Source of the DNA: an uncultured Saprospiraceae bacterium
Lineage (GTDB): Bacteria > Bacteroidota > Bacteroidia > Chitinophagales > Saprospiraceae
DNA: 64,000 nt
NCBI GenBank assembly: GCA_937950315.1
Contig: CALFDU010000021.1
Span: 1-64,000, forward strand
Direction: 5' to 3'
In this document: piece after piece, positions 28,701 to 37,700 of the stretch
Numbering within the stretch: position 1 is the stretch's first letter
Layout: each line of letters opens with the position of its first letter
Notes under the pieces: generated by a model
Seen by the model: the letters and a program-made list of their open reading frames with translations, nothing else
Databases searched by the model: none
What the model was told of the DNA's origin: nothing
Position numbers and translations under genes: made by a program

Positions 28701-31700
28701 ATGACGCCTAAGGCTCTAAAAAATCTGTTGTTATCATTGACTGTTGTCTGCTTTGGATTCAATCTAACTGCACAGTGTGATAGCGAAAATGTAAATTCAC
28801 AATTACTTATCAGTTTTGATAATTGTGTTTCCAATACAACGAATGGAACCAACGAGGACTATTCTGAATTTACTGCTACAACTCAAAATGGAGGTGTATG
28901 TAATAATCTTTCACTCGCTGGTGGATTCCTTTATAGGAACAATCCAACTGTGAATACCCATTCTTGTACTCCTGGTATCAATGATACTCCAGGAATGTGT
29001 ATTGGGTATGATACAAGTTGTGATTACACACCAGGCGCAGACGAAGCGGTTAGATTTGATGTTGTTGTTCAACCAGCAAATGGTTCGACAACACTTTCAT
29101 CTCTTTCATTTTATGAATTATCTCCTCAAGCATTCCAGTTTTTAGGTGGTAATAATGGATTGAACAATAGACCTCTCTTCTATGCTGTAAGGGTCTTGGT
29201 TGGTGGTCAGGAAGTATTCCATGAATTTGATATTCCTACAACGGAAGAATGGAGTTTAGAAAATTTTGATTTTTCTAGCAATCCAGCTTTTACTGTTTCA
29301 AGTCAAACGACTTTCAATTTTGAATTGACTGCCTATTGTGCAGATTATGTTGGAGGAGCAGTTTCAATTTGGGATTTGGATGAGCTAGCTGTAAATACAA
29401 CATGTTCTTCTTCTACCATAGATCTAAATGCAGACATTGACATAGCAGGTGGTCAGACTAATACATCATGTAATGGAACAACATTTAATTTTGTAACTGG
29501 AGCAAATCCAGCAGGTGCTGTTTGCACATGGTATTTCGATTGGCCAAGCACAGATCCTTCAACGGTTGTTGTGGGAACTAATCCAATCTATACATTCCCA
29601 GTAGAAGGAATTTATACGGTCAGAAAAGAAGTAAGTTTTGGAGATTGTTTCGAAGCTTCTGAATTAACGGTTTCGGCCTTCAATAATGGAGTAGTAGGAA
29701 ACGGAATTAATGGAACAACCGATGGTTTTGATGTGGATGTTACTGGTTGTAGCGGTTCAACCGTTAATTTAAACTTGGTCAGTACCGCAGTTGATTTGAA
29801 TGCAGGATTTGATGTAAATAGTTGGAATTGGACAATTACTATAAATGGTGTCGCTCAAGCAGCTACAGGACCTACAGTAGCATTGACTCTGAATAATACA
29901 GACAATGTTTCAGTTTCACTTTTAGCTTCTAGTACATCTGGATGTCAGAATACTTTTACTGAAAACTTTAATGTAAGTGACTTATTCCCGACGAGTTCAT
30001 TTGTTGCAACAATCCTAGAATGTACGGCAAATGGATTTTTGCTTTCAATCGCTGATAACACCAACCTAACCGGTTTTACCTTGGACAGTTATTCATGGGA
30101 ATTGATAGTTGACGGGCAAGCAGTAAATCCAGGAAACGTTCCTAGTTTTACGATAGAAACTATGAGTGAAATAGTTTCAATATCACATGGTGTAAACTTT
30201 ACAAATGGTTGTACTGCCAATTCAATAAGTCAGAGTTTAAATGTTCAAGACTTGGTGCCAACTTTTACCATTTCTATTGTAGATGATGGTATGGGAGGAG
30301 GACCTGACGATTGTGGAGAACAAATAATTGAAGTAAACGCAACAGGAGGTTCTATCAATGGAAATATTACATCTGTTGATTGGGTAGTTACTGTAGGAGG
30401 TCAAACTTTTAACTTTACAGGAAATCCAATTGACTTGCAAGGAATCATCACAGAAGCTGCAGTGGTTACTGCAACTATAAATTATGATAATGGATGTAGC
30501 TTCACCGCTTCACAATCATTTATTCCAGATAATTTCACAGGTGGTGGAGGAAATCTTGATGTAACATTCAATGGCAATCCAGTGATCGATTGTGAAAACG
30601 ATGTAACACCGGTTCTATTGAATCCAAATCCAAATTATACATATACATGGAGTCCTACTACAGGATTGACCTTTACTGATATGGTCAATTTTTCTGACCC
30701 AGTAGTCTCAGTAACAGAAACAACTGTGTACAATGTAACCGTGACTGATGGAGCATGTGTATTGAACACATCTATTACAGTTATACCAGAATCAGAGGCA
30801 GCACCAGTCATTGGTGTGGATGGCGATGGTCAAAATGGTAATGAGTTTTGTTCAGGAGTGGTTTCAGTATTTATTGTTGACCCAATACCAGGTGTTCAAT
30901 ACGAATGGGCATGTGGTTCTGACTTTACGACCATCGTAGGAACAGGAACAACATTGGTATACGATGCTGGCCCGTTCACAACAAAAGAAATGTGTGCAAG
31001 AATCGCAGGAGCAAATGCTGCTTGTGATATTTTTGCCTGTGCGACTGTTATCAACAACAGTGATATACTGCAACCAGAATTTAATGGGAATCCGATAATT
31101 GATTGTAACGGTGATGTTACACCAGTATTGCTAAATGGTAATCCTAATTTTAACTATCAGTGGGATCCAACCACTGGGTTGACGTTTACTGATATGGTGA
31201 ACTTTTCAGATCCAACTGTATCTGTTACTGAAGTAACTACATACAGTGTTACTGTTACGGATGGTGATTGTTCTTTTGAAGATATGGTTATTGTAATTCC
31301 AGAAGATTTAGCCATTCCTGAATTAGATCTACTTGGTTTAGGAGTAAATGAGGATATATTTTGTAATGGACTTATAGAAATAGACATTATAAATCCTATT
31401 CCTGGAGTTGAATATGAATGGACTTGTGGTACTGATGTTATTGGTACAGGAACAAGCTTATCCTATGATGCAGGAGTGTTTGGAGAAAAAGAGATTTGTG
31501 CCCAAATAGCAACAACTGCTGATTGTGATATTTCATCTTGCGTTACGGTGTTTGATGGTCAACCTGATCTTACTTACGAGAATCCAATCACAATGTGTCC
31601 AGGAGATACTATCCAATATGAAATCATTAATAACACAAACGATGATATTGTAATCGTTTTTGAAGACGATGAACATATTGTTGAATTTGATGAAAATGGA

Positions 31701-33077
31701 CTTCCAGTAATTGGAGTTGGTGAAAATGAAGATGAATTTGGTATTCCATTTACAGTTACCAATGAGTTCTGCACTTTGGTTGATACATTGATAGTATTAC
31801 CAGGAATGAATGAAGACTTGAGCTTTACATGGGAACTTGAAGAATGTGGAGGCTTTACACTTTGCTTTGAAGCAGGAAATATTGATCCAGACAATGGAGT
31901 TCCGTTCTGGGATTTCGGAGATGAATCAACAGATGCTGATACTTCTAATGTGTTTAGTCCATGTTATACATATCCTGACCTTGGATTCTATGATGTTACT
32001 CTGATGGATTTTTCAGATTTATGTCCGGGCATTGAAGTTACGATGGAGGTAGAGGTTTCTGCTGAACCTACAGTAACAATAGAATCAGATACAATTAACT
32101 TTGAAGAAAATCCAGTGATTGTAACAGCAACAACTTCAGAAGATCCTGAAGACATTGTTTGGTGTGATATGAATGGAGATTCAATTGGTTCTGGACCAAT
32201 GATCACTTATACAGCTGATTCTTTGGATTTCTTAAGTGCGAAAATCATGGACCAGTTTGGATGTTCAGATACAGCAACGGTTGTGTTAATCATGGGAGGA
32301 CCATTCACTGATATAGAAGGAATAGTGGGGCCTGAGACTGCTGTCTGTGCCAATGATACATTCCAATTAGATTTAATTGTAGAAAACCCAGGAGACTATA
32401 CATATAGTTGGGGACCTTCTGAATGTGTTGTAAGTGGCGGAGAAACTCCATCAGTACTTGCAACGATTCAAGAAGCGGATAAAGAATTTGAGGTAGTTGT
32501 AACACATATTGCTTCTATGACAGATTCTATTTACACATTTGGCGTTACAGTAAGTAATGTGGATGTAGTTCTAGAATGTGATTTCGAAGATGGCATCATT
32601 AACTGGGGTAGTGAAGGAACAATCTCGGTTACGAGTCCAGAAGGAACATATGTATGGAGTAATGGTGAAACTGGTTCAAGTATAACAGTGAGTCCAACTG
32701 AAGATACAGAGTATTCAGTGACTGTAACAGATGAAAATGGCTGTACTGGAGTAGCCTCTAAGATGGTAACAGTAAATCCTGTAAACTGCTCAGAAGAGGG
32801 TGTGTTTATCCCTAATGCATTTTCACCTAATGGAGATGGAGCAAATGATCTCTTTAGATTAAGAAGTGATGATTGGGTTGAATCTATAGAGGTATTTATC
32901 GTTTACAATAGATGGGGCGAAGAAATATACAATGCAAATGGTGATGTAGATGGAGCATGGGACGGAACCTTCGATGGTGAAGCTTTGGCACCAGATGCTT
33001 TTGCTTATTGTATTAGAGGAGTATGTATTGATGGTCAAGAATTTTCAAGAGTTGGAAACGTGACCCTAGTCAAATAA
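28701..33077 (+). CDS. Giant PKD/Ig-repeat adhesin with T9SS type B sorting domain
   Basis: The 1458-residue exported protein has a signal peptide ending in LTAQC, many Ig/PKD-like repeats (for example TPCYTYPDLGFYDVTL-type strands around residue 1085), and a C-terminal gliding-motility-associated sorting domain. That domain includes VFIPNAFSPNGDGANDLFRL, YNRWGEEIYN and WDGTFDGEALAPDAF. This marks it as T9SS type B cargo. A 171-residue tandem duplication lies at about residues 623-965. Its partner genes PorP/SprF and OmpA lie immediately upstream. It probably forms a surface filament or adhesin; the ligand is unknown. Confidence 0.92.
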   Translation: MTPKALKNLLLSLTVVCFGFNLTAQCDSENVNSQLLISFDNCVSNTTNGTNEDYSEFTATTQNGGVCNNLSLAGGFLYRNNPTVNTHSCTPGINDTPGMCIGYDTSCDYTPGADEAVRFDVVVQPANGSTTLSSLSFYELSPQAFQFLGGNNGLNNRPLFYAVRVLVGGQEVFHEFDIPTTEEWSLENFDFSSNPAFTVSSQTTFNFELTAYCADYVGGAVSIWDLDELAVNTTCSSSTIDLNADIDIAGGQTNTSCNGTTFNFVTGANPAGAVCTWYFDWPSTDPSTVVVGTNPIYTFPVEGIYTVRKEVSFGDCFEASELTVSAFNNGVVGNGINGTTDGFDVDVTGCSGSTVNLNLVSTAVDLNAGFDVNSWNWTITINGVAQAATGPTVALTLNNTDNVSVSLLASSTSGCQNTFTENFNVSDLFPTSSFVATILECTANGFLLSIADNTNLTGFTLDSYSWELIVDGQAVNPGNVPSFTIETMSEIVSISHGVNFTNGCTANSISQSLNVQDLVPTFTISIVDDGMGGGPDDCGEQIIEVNATGGSINGNITSVDWVVTVGGQTFNFTGNPIDLQGIITEAAVVTATINYDNGCSFTASQSFIPDNFTGGGGNLDVTFNGNPVIDCENDVTPVLLNPNPNYTYTWSPTTGLTFTDMVNFSDPVVSVTETTVYNVTVTDGACVLNTSITVIPESEAAPVIGVDGDGQNGNEFCSGVVSVFIVDPIPGVQYEWACGSDFTTIVGTGTTLVYDAGPFTTKEMCARIAGANAACDIFACATVINNSDILQPEFNGNPIIDCNGDVTPVLLNGNPNFNYQWDPTTGLTFTDMVNFSDPTVSVTEVTTYSVTVTDGDCSFEDMVIVIPEDLAIPELDLLGLGVNEDIFCNGLIEIDIINPIPGVEYEWTCGTDVIGTGTSLSYDAGVFGEKEICAQIATTADCDISSCVTVFDGQPDLTYENPITMCPGDTIQYEIINNTNDDIVIVFEDDEHIVEFDENGLPVIGVGENEDEFGIPFTVTNEFCTLVDTLIVLPGMNEDLSFTWELEECGGFTLCFEAGNIDPDNGVPFWDFGDESTDADTSNVFSPCYTYPDLGFYDVTLMDFSDLCPGIEVTMEVEVSAEPTVTIESDTINFEENPVIVTATTSEDPEDIVWCDMNGDSIGSGPMITYTADSLDFLSAKIMDQFGCSDTATVVLIMGGPFTDIEGIVGPETAVCANDTFQLDLIVENPGDYTYSWGPSECVVSGGETPSVLATIQEADKEFEVVVTHIASMTDSIYTFGVTVSNVDVVLECDFEDGIINWGSEGTISVTSPEGTYVWSNGETGSSITVSPTEDTEYSVTVTDENGCTGVASKMVTVNPVNCSEEGVFIPNAFSPNGDGANDLFRLRSDDWVESIEVFIVYNRWGEEIYNANGDVDGAWDGTFDGEALAPDAFAYCIRGVCIDGQEFSRVGNVTLVK
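30567..31560 (+). repeat. Tandem duplication inside the giant adhesin gene
   Basis: Two copies offset by 513 bp (171 codons) start at 30567 and 31080. Both begin FNGNP(V/I)IDC, share GLTFTDMVNFSDP and NPIPGV or DPIPGV, and keep matching DNA in many places. This points to recent in-frame duplication of a two-domain unit. Confidence 0.85.
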
Positions 33078-33100
33078 TACAAGATAATTCAAACATAAAA

Positions 33101-33129
33101 AAAGCCTTACTGCAAAACAGTAAGGCTTT
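33101..33129. terminator. Rho-independent terminator after giant adhesin
   Basis: The arms AAGCCTTACTG and CAGTAAGGCTT form a perfect stem with loop CAAAA. Runs of A before and T after allow it to serve both the adhesin gene and the convergent yajC. Confidence 0.9.
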
Positions 33130-33136
33130 TTTTGTG

Positions 33137-33451
33137 CTAGGCTTCTGACTTTTTCTTCTTGTATTGTTCAGTCATATCCATCGATACGGAATGTGGAACG
33201 ATTGAAATAAAAGTTTTTTGGTCTAGTTGTAAACTGATCGAACTAGGATCTATCTTGTTTACTTTGCCAATTATTCCACTTGAAGTAACAACTTCATCAC
33301 CTTTCTTTAAGTCAGTAACAAACTGATCTTGCAATTTTTGCCTTTTGGCTTGAGGTCTGATGAAAAAGAAAAACACCACTGAAAGCATTGCTGCTATAAA
33401 GAAAAAATTTCCAAATACCGGATCCATTTGTAGATATATTAGATTGATCAT
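33137..33451 (-). CDS. yajC: Preprotein translocase accessory subunit YajC
   Basis: The 104-residue protein has one N-terminal membrane helix (NFFFIAAMLSVVFFFFIRPQ) followed by the cytoplasmic domain with QAKRQKLQDQFVTDLKKGDEVVTSSGIIGKV, the family hallmark. YajC associates with SecDF in protein export. The start could instead be the internal Met at 33427 (MDPVFGNFF), which resembles other YajC N-termini; I keep the longer one because no signal decides it. Confidence 0.92.
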   Translation of the reverse strand: MINLIYLQMDPVFGNFFFIAAMLSVVFFFFIRPQAKRQKLQDQFVTDLKKGDEVVTSSGIIGKVNKIDPSSISLQLDQKTFISIVPHSVSMDMTEQYKKKKSEA

Positions 33452-33508
33452 TTAAACGATTAACGGTGTAAATATAACAAAGAACTTAAAAGCTCTTCAT
33501 TAGTTATG

Positions 33509-33516
33509 TATGTTTG
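33509..33516 (+). promoter_or_regulatory. -7 promoter element of aroK
   Basis: TATGTTTG is an exact TAnnTTTG match ending 12 bp before the aroK ATG. No clear -33 TTG was seen. Confidence 0.5.
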
Positions 33517-33528
33517 TAGGGCATTACT

Positions 33529-34077
33529 ATGAATTCAATCAATAAGATATACATAACAGGTTACATGGGCTCAGGTAAGAGCTATTTGGCGCATTATTTG
33601 GGTAAGGTGATTGATTTTGCTGTGGTTGAATTGGACAACCGCATAGAGAAGAATATGGGCTGCTCAATTGATGAGATTTTTAAGATTCATGGTGAAGAGT
33701 ATTTTAGAAATCTAGAATATCTCGAAATTCAAAAAATCATTAATTCAGAAGAGAAGCAGATTGTTTCTTTGGGTGGGGGGACCTATTGTCAGGAAAAGCC
33801 ACATAATTTGATAAACGAAAATGAAGATTCATTTTCCGTATATCTAAAATATGAGCCATTGTTTCTAAGAGATAGGCTGGAAAATGAAAAACAACATCGT
33901 CCCATCATCAGTTCAAAACAGAACCTTTTGGAGTTTATTGAACAACATTTAGATACTAGAAAGCATTTTTATAATCAGGCTGAGCTTATCATTTCAGATG
34001 AAACAGACGTTGAAAAAATGGTCAATCAAGTAATTTCTTATAAGGCTTATTTGGATCAAAAATTATCTACGATTTGA
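33529..34077 (+). CDS. aroK: Shikimate kinase
   Basis: The 182-residue P-loop kinase phosphorylates shikimate in chorismate synthesis. Walker A is GYMGSGKSYLAHYLG (the usual Thr is Ser). The shikimate-binding Asp is in VELDNRIEKN, and the Walker B-like LGGGTYCQ loop is present. The Arg in the lid (RDRLENEKQHRPII) is conserved. Its end overlaps the convergent subtilase gene by 22 bp. Confidence 0.92.
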   Translation: MNSINKIYITGYMGSGKSYLAHYLGKVIDFAVVELDNRIEKNMGCSIDEIFKIHGEEYFRNLEYLEIQKIINSEEKQIVSLGGGTYCQEKPHNLINENEDSFSVYLKYEPLFLRDRLENEKQHRPIISSKQNLLEFIEQHLDTRKHFYNQAELIISDETDVEKMVNQVISYKAYLDQKLSTI

Positions 34078-35525
34078 TCTGGAAGCATGATCGGAGTTTT
34101 GTCATTTGAGGCAGAAACTGATCCACTTGTGATTTTCTCATAAGCTTCTTCTGTTGTCATTTTTGGAAAATATGATTTTAATAATCCAACCATCCCAGCT
34201 ACAAAAGGAGTAGCCATGGATGTTCCGTTGAATTGTTTGTATTGATCGTTAGGGAAGGTTGATAAGATATCCACACCAGGAGCAGCGATACCCATGTCTA
34301 AATCTTCTACCGTATTAGAAAAGGATGCTAATTTCATGTTACGATCTATGGCAGCAACTGAAATAACCCCTTTGGTGTTTGCTGGAGAATAATTCTTAGC
34401 ATTTCTAGATGAATTGCCGGCAGCTACAATCACTATTGAGCCTTTTTTATTGGCGTATTTCACTGCCGCACGATAAGCACGTTCTTTTTTCTCGGATGTT
34501 GCGCCTCCTAAAGAAAGCGAAATGACATCGGCTTTTAAGTCTGCAGCTTTTAAAATACCATCAATGATGGTTTCTTGAGTACCAAATCCATATTTATTAA
34601 GCACCTGGATACTCATAACCTTGATTTTAGCATTTGACGGAAGTATTGAAGCCACACCTTTATTATTATTACTTACTGCAGCTGCTATACCAGCACAATG
34701 TGTTCCGTGACCTTTTACATCTGTGTCGCTCTTCTTATTGCCACTTGAAACGTAAGCAGAAGCCAAGTCTTCATGCTTGCTATCAATGCCTGTATCGAGA
34801 ATAGCTATTACCACATCGTGTTGCTTGGCATTCTTGCTTTTCAATTTTTCATGCATGTTTGACAAGTTGAATGATTTTATATGCCACTGTTGAGAGACAT
34901 AAGGATCATTAAATTCATTTGGGCTGTTGGTCTCAGAAATTTTGGTTTCAATTAATTCAGGTACATCAACTCTTTGATTTTCTTCTACCCATTCAACCCC
35001 TTTGTTCGAACTAAGCTTTTTGACAAACTTGTATGGGTCAATGTTTTCTTTTAAATCAATCAAATAATATTCTTCCAGGTCTGTGTCATCTAAATCTTTC
35101 GGATGAAATGCCATTTCATGCTGGACTATGTATTCGCTATAGGCTTTGAGTATTTTTAGAGCCTTTTTTGAGTCTGTAAATTTCAACAGAATTTCAGGAT
35201 GATCTTCAATTCCAGTCTTTTGAGAGTTAGAAACTTTCTGATTGGGGTGCATGAATAGAAATATTGAGCACAAGGGAAATATCAATAGCACCGCCCACTT
35301 TAAATGTTTAAATAACTGAAAAATGAAAAGTAAGCCAGAAAGAAGGATGAAATCGATGGAAAGATGCTTTATCCCTTCAGCATATGAAGCGGAATCCTCA
35401 AGTCCAAGCCAAAGAGAGCCGACGAGACTAAAAATAGCAGGTAATACGGCTATTTTCCATTGGGGTTTGATATACCAAATGCCAAAAAAAATAAAGCTGA
35501 GGCAAAGAAGAAACAAATGGTCCAT
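34056..35525 (-). CDS. Subtilisin-family (S8) peptidase with N-terminal membrane domain
   Basis: The 489-residue product starts with about 110 residues containing four hydrophobic helices (residues about 3-18, 25-43, 54-72 and 75-92) instead of a signal peptide. An S8 peptidase domain follows, with catalytic Asp in AILDTGIDSKHEDL, His in GHGTHCAGIAA, oxyanion Asn in VAAGNSSRN and Ser in NGTSMATPFVAGM. A region resembling an I9-type propeptide lies between, near residues 110-190. Membrane-tethered subtilases with this layout are less common than secreted ones. The substrate is unknown. There is no T9SS tail. Confidence 0.88.
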   Translation of the reverse strand: MDHLFLLCLSFIFFGIWYIKPQWKIAVLPAIFSLVGSLWLGLEDSASYAEGIKHLSIDFILLSGLLFIFQLFKHLKWAVLLIFPLCSIFLFMHPNQKVSNSQKTGIEDHPEILLKFTDSKKALKILKAYSEYIVQHEMAFHPKDLDDTDLEEYYLIDLKENIDPYKFVKKLSSNKGVEWVEENQRVDVPELIETKISETNSPNEFNDPYVSQQWHIKSFNLSNMHEKLKSKNAKQHDVVIAILDTGIDSKHEDLASAYVSSGNKKSDTDVKGHGTHCAGIAAAVSNNNKGVASILPSNAKIKVMSIQVLNKYGFGTQETIIDGILKAADLKADVISLSLGGATSEKKERAYRAAVKYANKKGSIVIVAAGNSSRNAKNYSPANTKGVISVAAIDRNMKLASFSNTVEDLDMGIAAPGVDILSTFPNDQYKQFNGTSMATPFVAGMVGLLKSYFPKMTTEEAYEKITSGSVSASNDKTPIMLPDQIVDNF

Positions 35526-35635
35526 AATGTTTGTCTATTTGTATGTGTAACATTAAAATAGGGGTTTTTAGTTCATTCTCTAGATTTACTTGCATTAAAG
35601 AAAATTATTATATTTTTACAGCTTAATTTAACGAA

Positions 35636-36568
35636 ATGATACATAATTGTGTGATAGTTGGTTCAGGACCAGCAGGATATACAGCAGCAATATATGCTGC
35701 GAGAGCGAATATGGCACCAGTGCTATATACCGGCCATGAACCAGGTGGTCAATTAATGATAACAACGGATGTTGAGAACTTTCCAGGTTATCCAGATGGG
35801 ATAATGGGACCAGAAATGATGGCTGATCTGCGTAAGCAAGCTGAAAGGTTTGATACCAAGATTGTAAGTGACATGATCACCAAAGTAGACTTTTCTGGTC
35901 CAGTGCATAAACTTTGGTCTGAATCAGGTGAGGAAATCCATGCTCATTCAGTAATCATATCTACTGGGGCAAGTGCTAAATGGTTGGGACTTGAGTCTGA
36001 GCAAAAGTTTATGAATATCGGAGTGAGCGCATGTGCCGTTTGTGATGGATTCTTTTTTAGAGGTATGGAAGTAGCTGTAGTGGGCGGAGGAGACTCTGCT
36101 GCAGAAGAAGCTAGCTACCTGTCCAAACTGTGTCCAAAGGTTCACTTGCTTGTAAGAAGAGATGAATTAAGAGCTTCTAAAATCATGCAAGAAAGAGTAA
36201 TCAAGGCGGAGAATATTGAAATTCACTGGAATACTTCGACGCAAGAAATTTTTGGAACAGATGAAGGTGTTGAAGGAGTGAGAGTAATCAACAATATTAC
36301 CAAGGAGACATCTGAGATTCCTGTAAAAGGATTTTTTGTTGCTATTGGTCACACACCTAATACGAAGATTTTTGATGATTGGTTGGATCAAGATGATACT
36401 GGATATTTAAAAGTAACACCAGGATCTACTTTAACGAATCGAGAAGGTGTGTTTGCATCTGGAGATGCTCAAGATAGAATTTATAGACAAGCAATTACTG
36501 CTGCCGGTACAGGTTGTATGGCAGCTTTGGATGCGGAAAGGTATTTAACTGAAAAAGGAATTATTTAA
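35636..36568 (+). CDS. trxB: Thioredoxin reductase
   Basis: The 310-residue flavoprotein has the FAD-binding GSGPAGYTAAIYAARA at the N-terminus, the redox-active CAVC in SACAVCDGFFF near residue 132, the NADPH-binding GGGDSAAEEA and the closing FAD motif FASGDAQDRIYRQAITAAGTG. It reduces thioredoxin with NADPH. It precedes fba by 9 bp, suggesting co-transcription. Confidence 0.96.
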   Translation: MIHNCVIVGSGPAGYTAAIYAARANMAPVLYTGHEPGGQLMITTDVENFPGYPDGIMGPEMMADLRKQAERFDTKIVSDMITKVDFSGPVHKLWSESGEEIHAHSVIISTGASAKWLGLESEQKFMNIGVSACAVCDGFFFRGMEVAVVGGGDSAAEEASYLSKLCPKVHLLVRRDELRASKIMQERVIKAENIEIHWNTSTQEIFGTDEGVEGVRVINNITKETSEIPVKGFFVAIGHTPNTKIFDDWLDQDDTGYLKVTPGSTLTNREGVFASGDAQDRIYRQAITAAGTGCMAALDAERYLTEKGII

Positions 36569-36577
36569 AATAAAATT

Positions 36578-37648
36578 ATGTCTTCAAAATTTAGACCTGG
36601 CGTATTGCATGGTCAAGAGGTAACGGATCTTCTGAATTATGCCAACGAAAAGAACTTTGCTATACCAGCTGTAAATGTCGTTGGTTCTAACACAGTGAAT
36701 GCTGCATTAGAATGCGCAAAAGAAGCCAATTCACCAATTATTATACAATTCTCAAATGGAGGAAGTACTTTCATGGCTGGGAAAAGCTTAAGCAATGAAG
36801 ACCAAAAAGCCGCTATTATTGGTGGTATTTCAGGAGCATTGCACGTACATAATGTCGCTGAACATTATGGTGTTCCCGTTCTATTGCACACTGATCATTG
36901 CGCAAAGAAATTATTGCCTTGGATTGATGGCTTGATGGATGCAAGTAAGAAGCACCATCAACAACATGGCAAACCATTGTACAGCTCTCATATGTTGGAT
37001 TTATCAGAAGAGCCAATCGAAGAGAATATAGAGATCTGTGAAAGATATCTAAAAGACATGGCTGAGCTAGGAATAACTTTGGAAATTGAATTAGGAATAA
37101 CGGGTGGTGAAGAAGATGGTGTTGATAATACCGATATTGACAACGCCAAATTATATACACAACCAGAAGAGGTCTCATATGCGTATGAAAAGTTGAGTAA
37201 GATTTCTGATAAATTCACAGTAGCTGCTGCTTTTGGTAATGTACATGGTGTATATAAACCAGGGAATGTAGAATTGATGCCAATTATCTTGAAGAATTCT
37301 CAAGATTATGTGGCAAAGAAGTTTAATCTTGATTCTAACAATCCTATCAATTTTGTTTTTCACGGAGGATCTGGTTCTTCAAGAGAGGAAATCCGTGAAG
37401 CGATAGAGTACGGTGCAGTTAAAATGAATATCGATACGGACCTTCAGTGGGCATTCTGGACAGGGGTAAGAGATTACTATGTGCCCAAAACAGCCTATAT
37501 GCAAACTCAAATTGGTAACCCTGATGGAGATGATGTTCCTAATAAGAAAAATTACGATCCGAGAAAATGGTTAAGAGAAGGGGAGAAGTCGTTTGTAAAA
37601 AGGCTCATGCGGGCTTATGAAGATTTAAACTGTTTGAATACGTTATAA
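36578..37648 (+). CDS. fba: Class II fructose-bisphosphate aldolase
   Basis: The 356-residue zinc aldolase has metal-binding HTDHCAKKLLPW near residue 105, LEIELGITGGEEDGVDNT, FGNVHGVY and the phosphate-binding loop FHGGSGSSREEI near residue 262. The product belongs to the E. coli-type class IIA by length and motifs. It serves glycolysis and gluconeogenesis. The pairing with trxB is conserved enough to read as an operon here, and a strong terminator follows. Confidence 0.95.
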   Translation: MSSKFRPGVLHGQEVTDLLNYANEKNFAIPAVNVVGSNTVNAALECAKEANSPIIIQFSNGGSTFMAGKSLSNEDQKAAIIGGISGALHVHNVAEHYGVPVLLHTDHCAKKLLPWIDGLMDASKKHHQQHGKPLYSSHMLDLSEEPIEENIEICERYLKDMAELGITLEIELGITGGEEDGVDNTDIDNAKLYTQPEEVSYAYEKLSKISDKFTVAAAFGNVHGVYKPGNVELMPIILKNSQDYVAKKFNLDSNNPINFVFHGGSGSSREEIREAIEYGAVKMNIDTDLQWAFWTGVRDYYVPKTAYMQTQIGNPDGDDVPNKKNYDPRKWLREGEKSFVKRLMRAYEDLNCLNTL

Positions 37649-37657
37649 AATAAAGAA

Positions 37658-37682
37658 AAGCCACAAAGAGATTTGTGGCTTT
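37658..37682 (+). terminator. Rho-independent terminator after trxB-fba
   Basis: AAGCCACAAA and TTTGTGGCTT form a perfect 10-bp stem with a short loop, followed by a T run. It separates fba from chrA. Confidence 0.9.
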
Positions 37683-37700
37683 TTTTGTAATTGATTTTGA

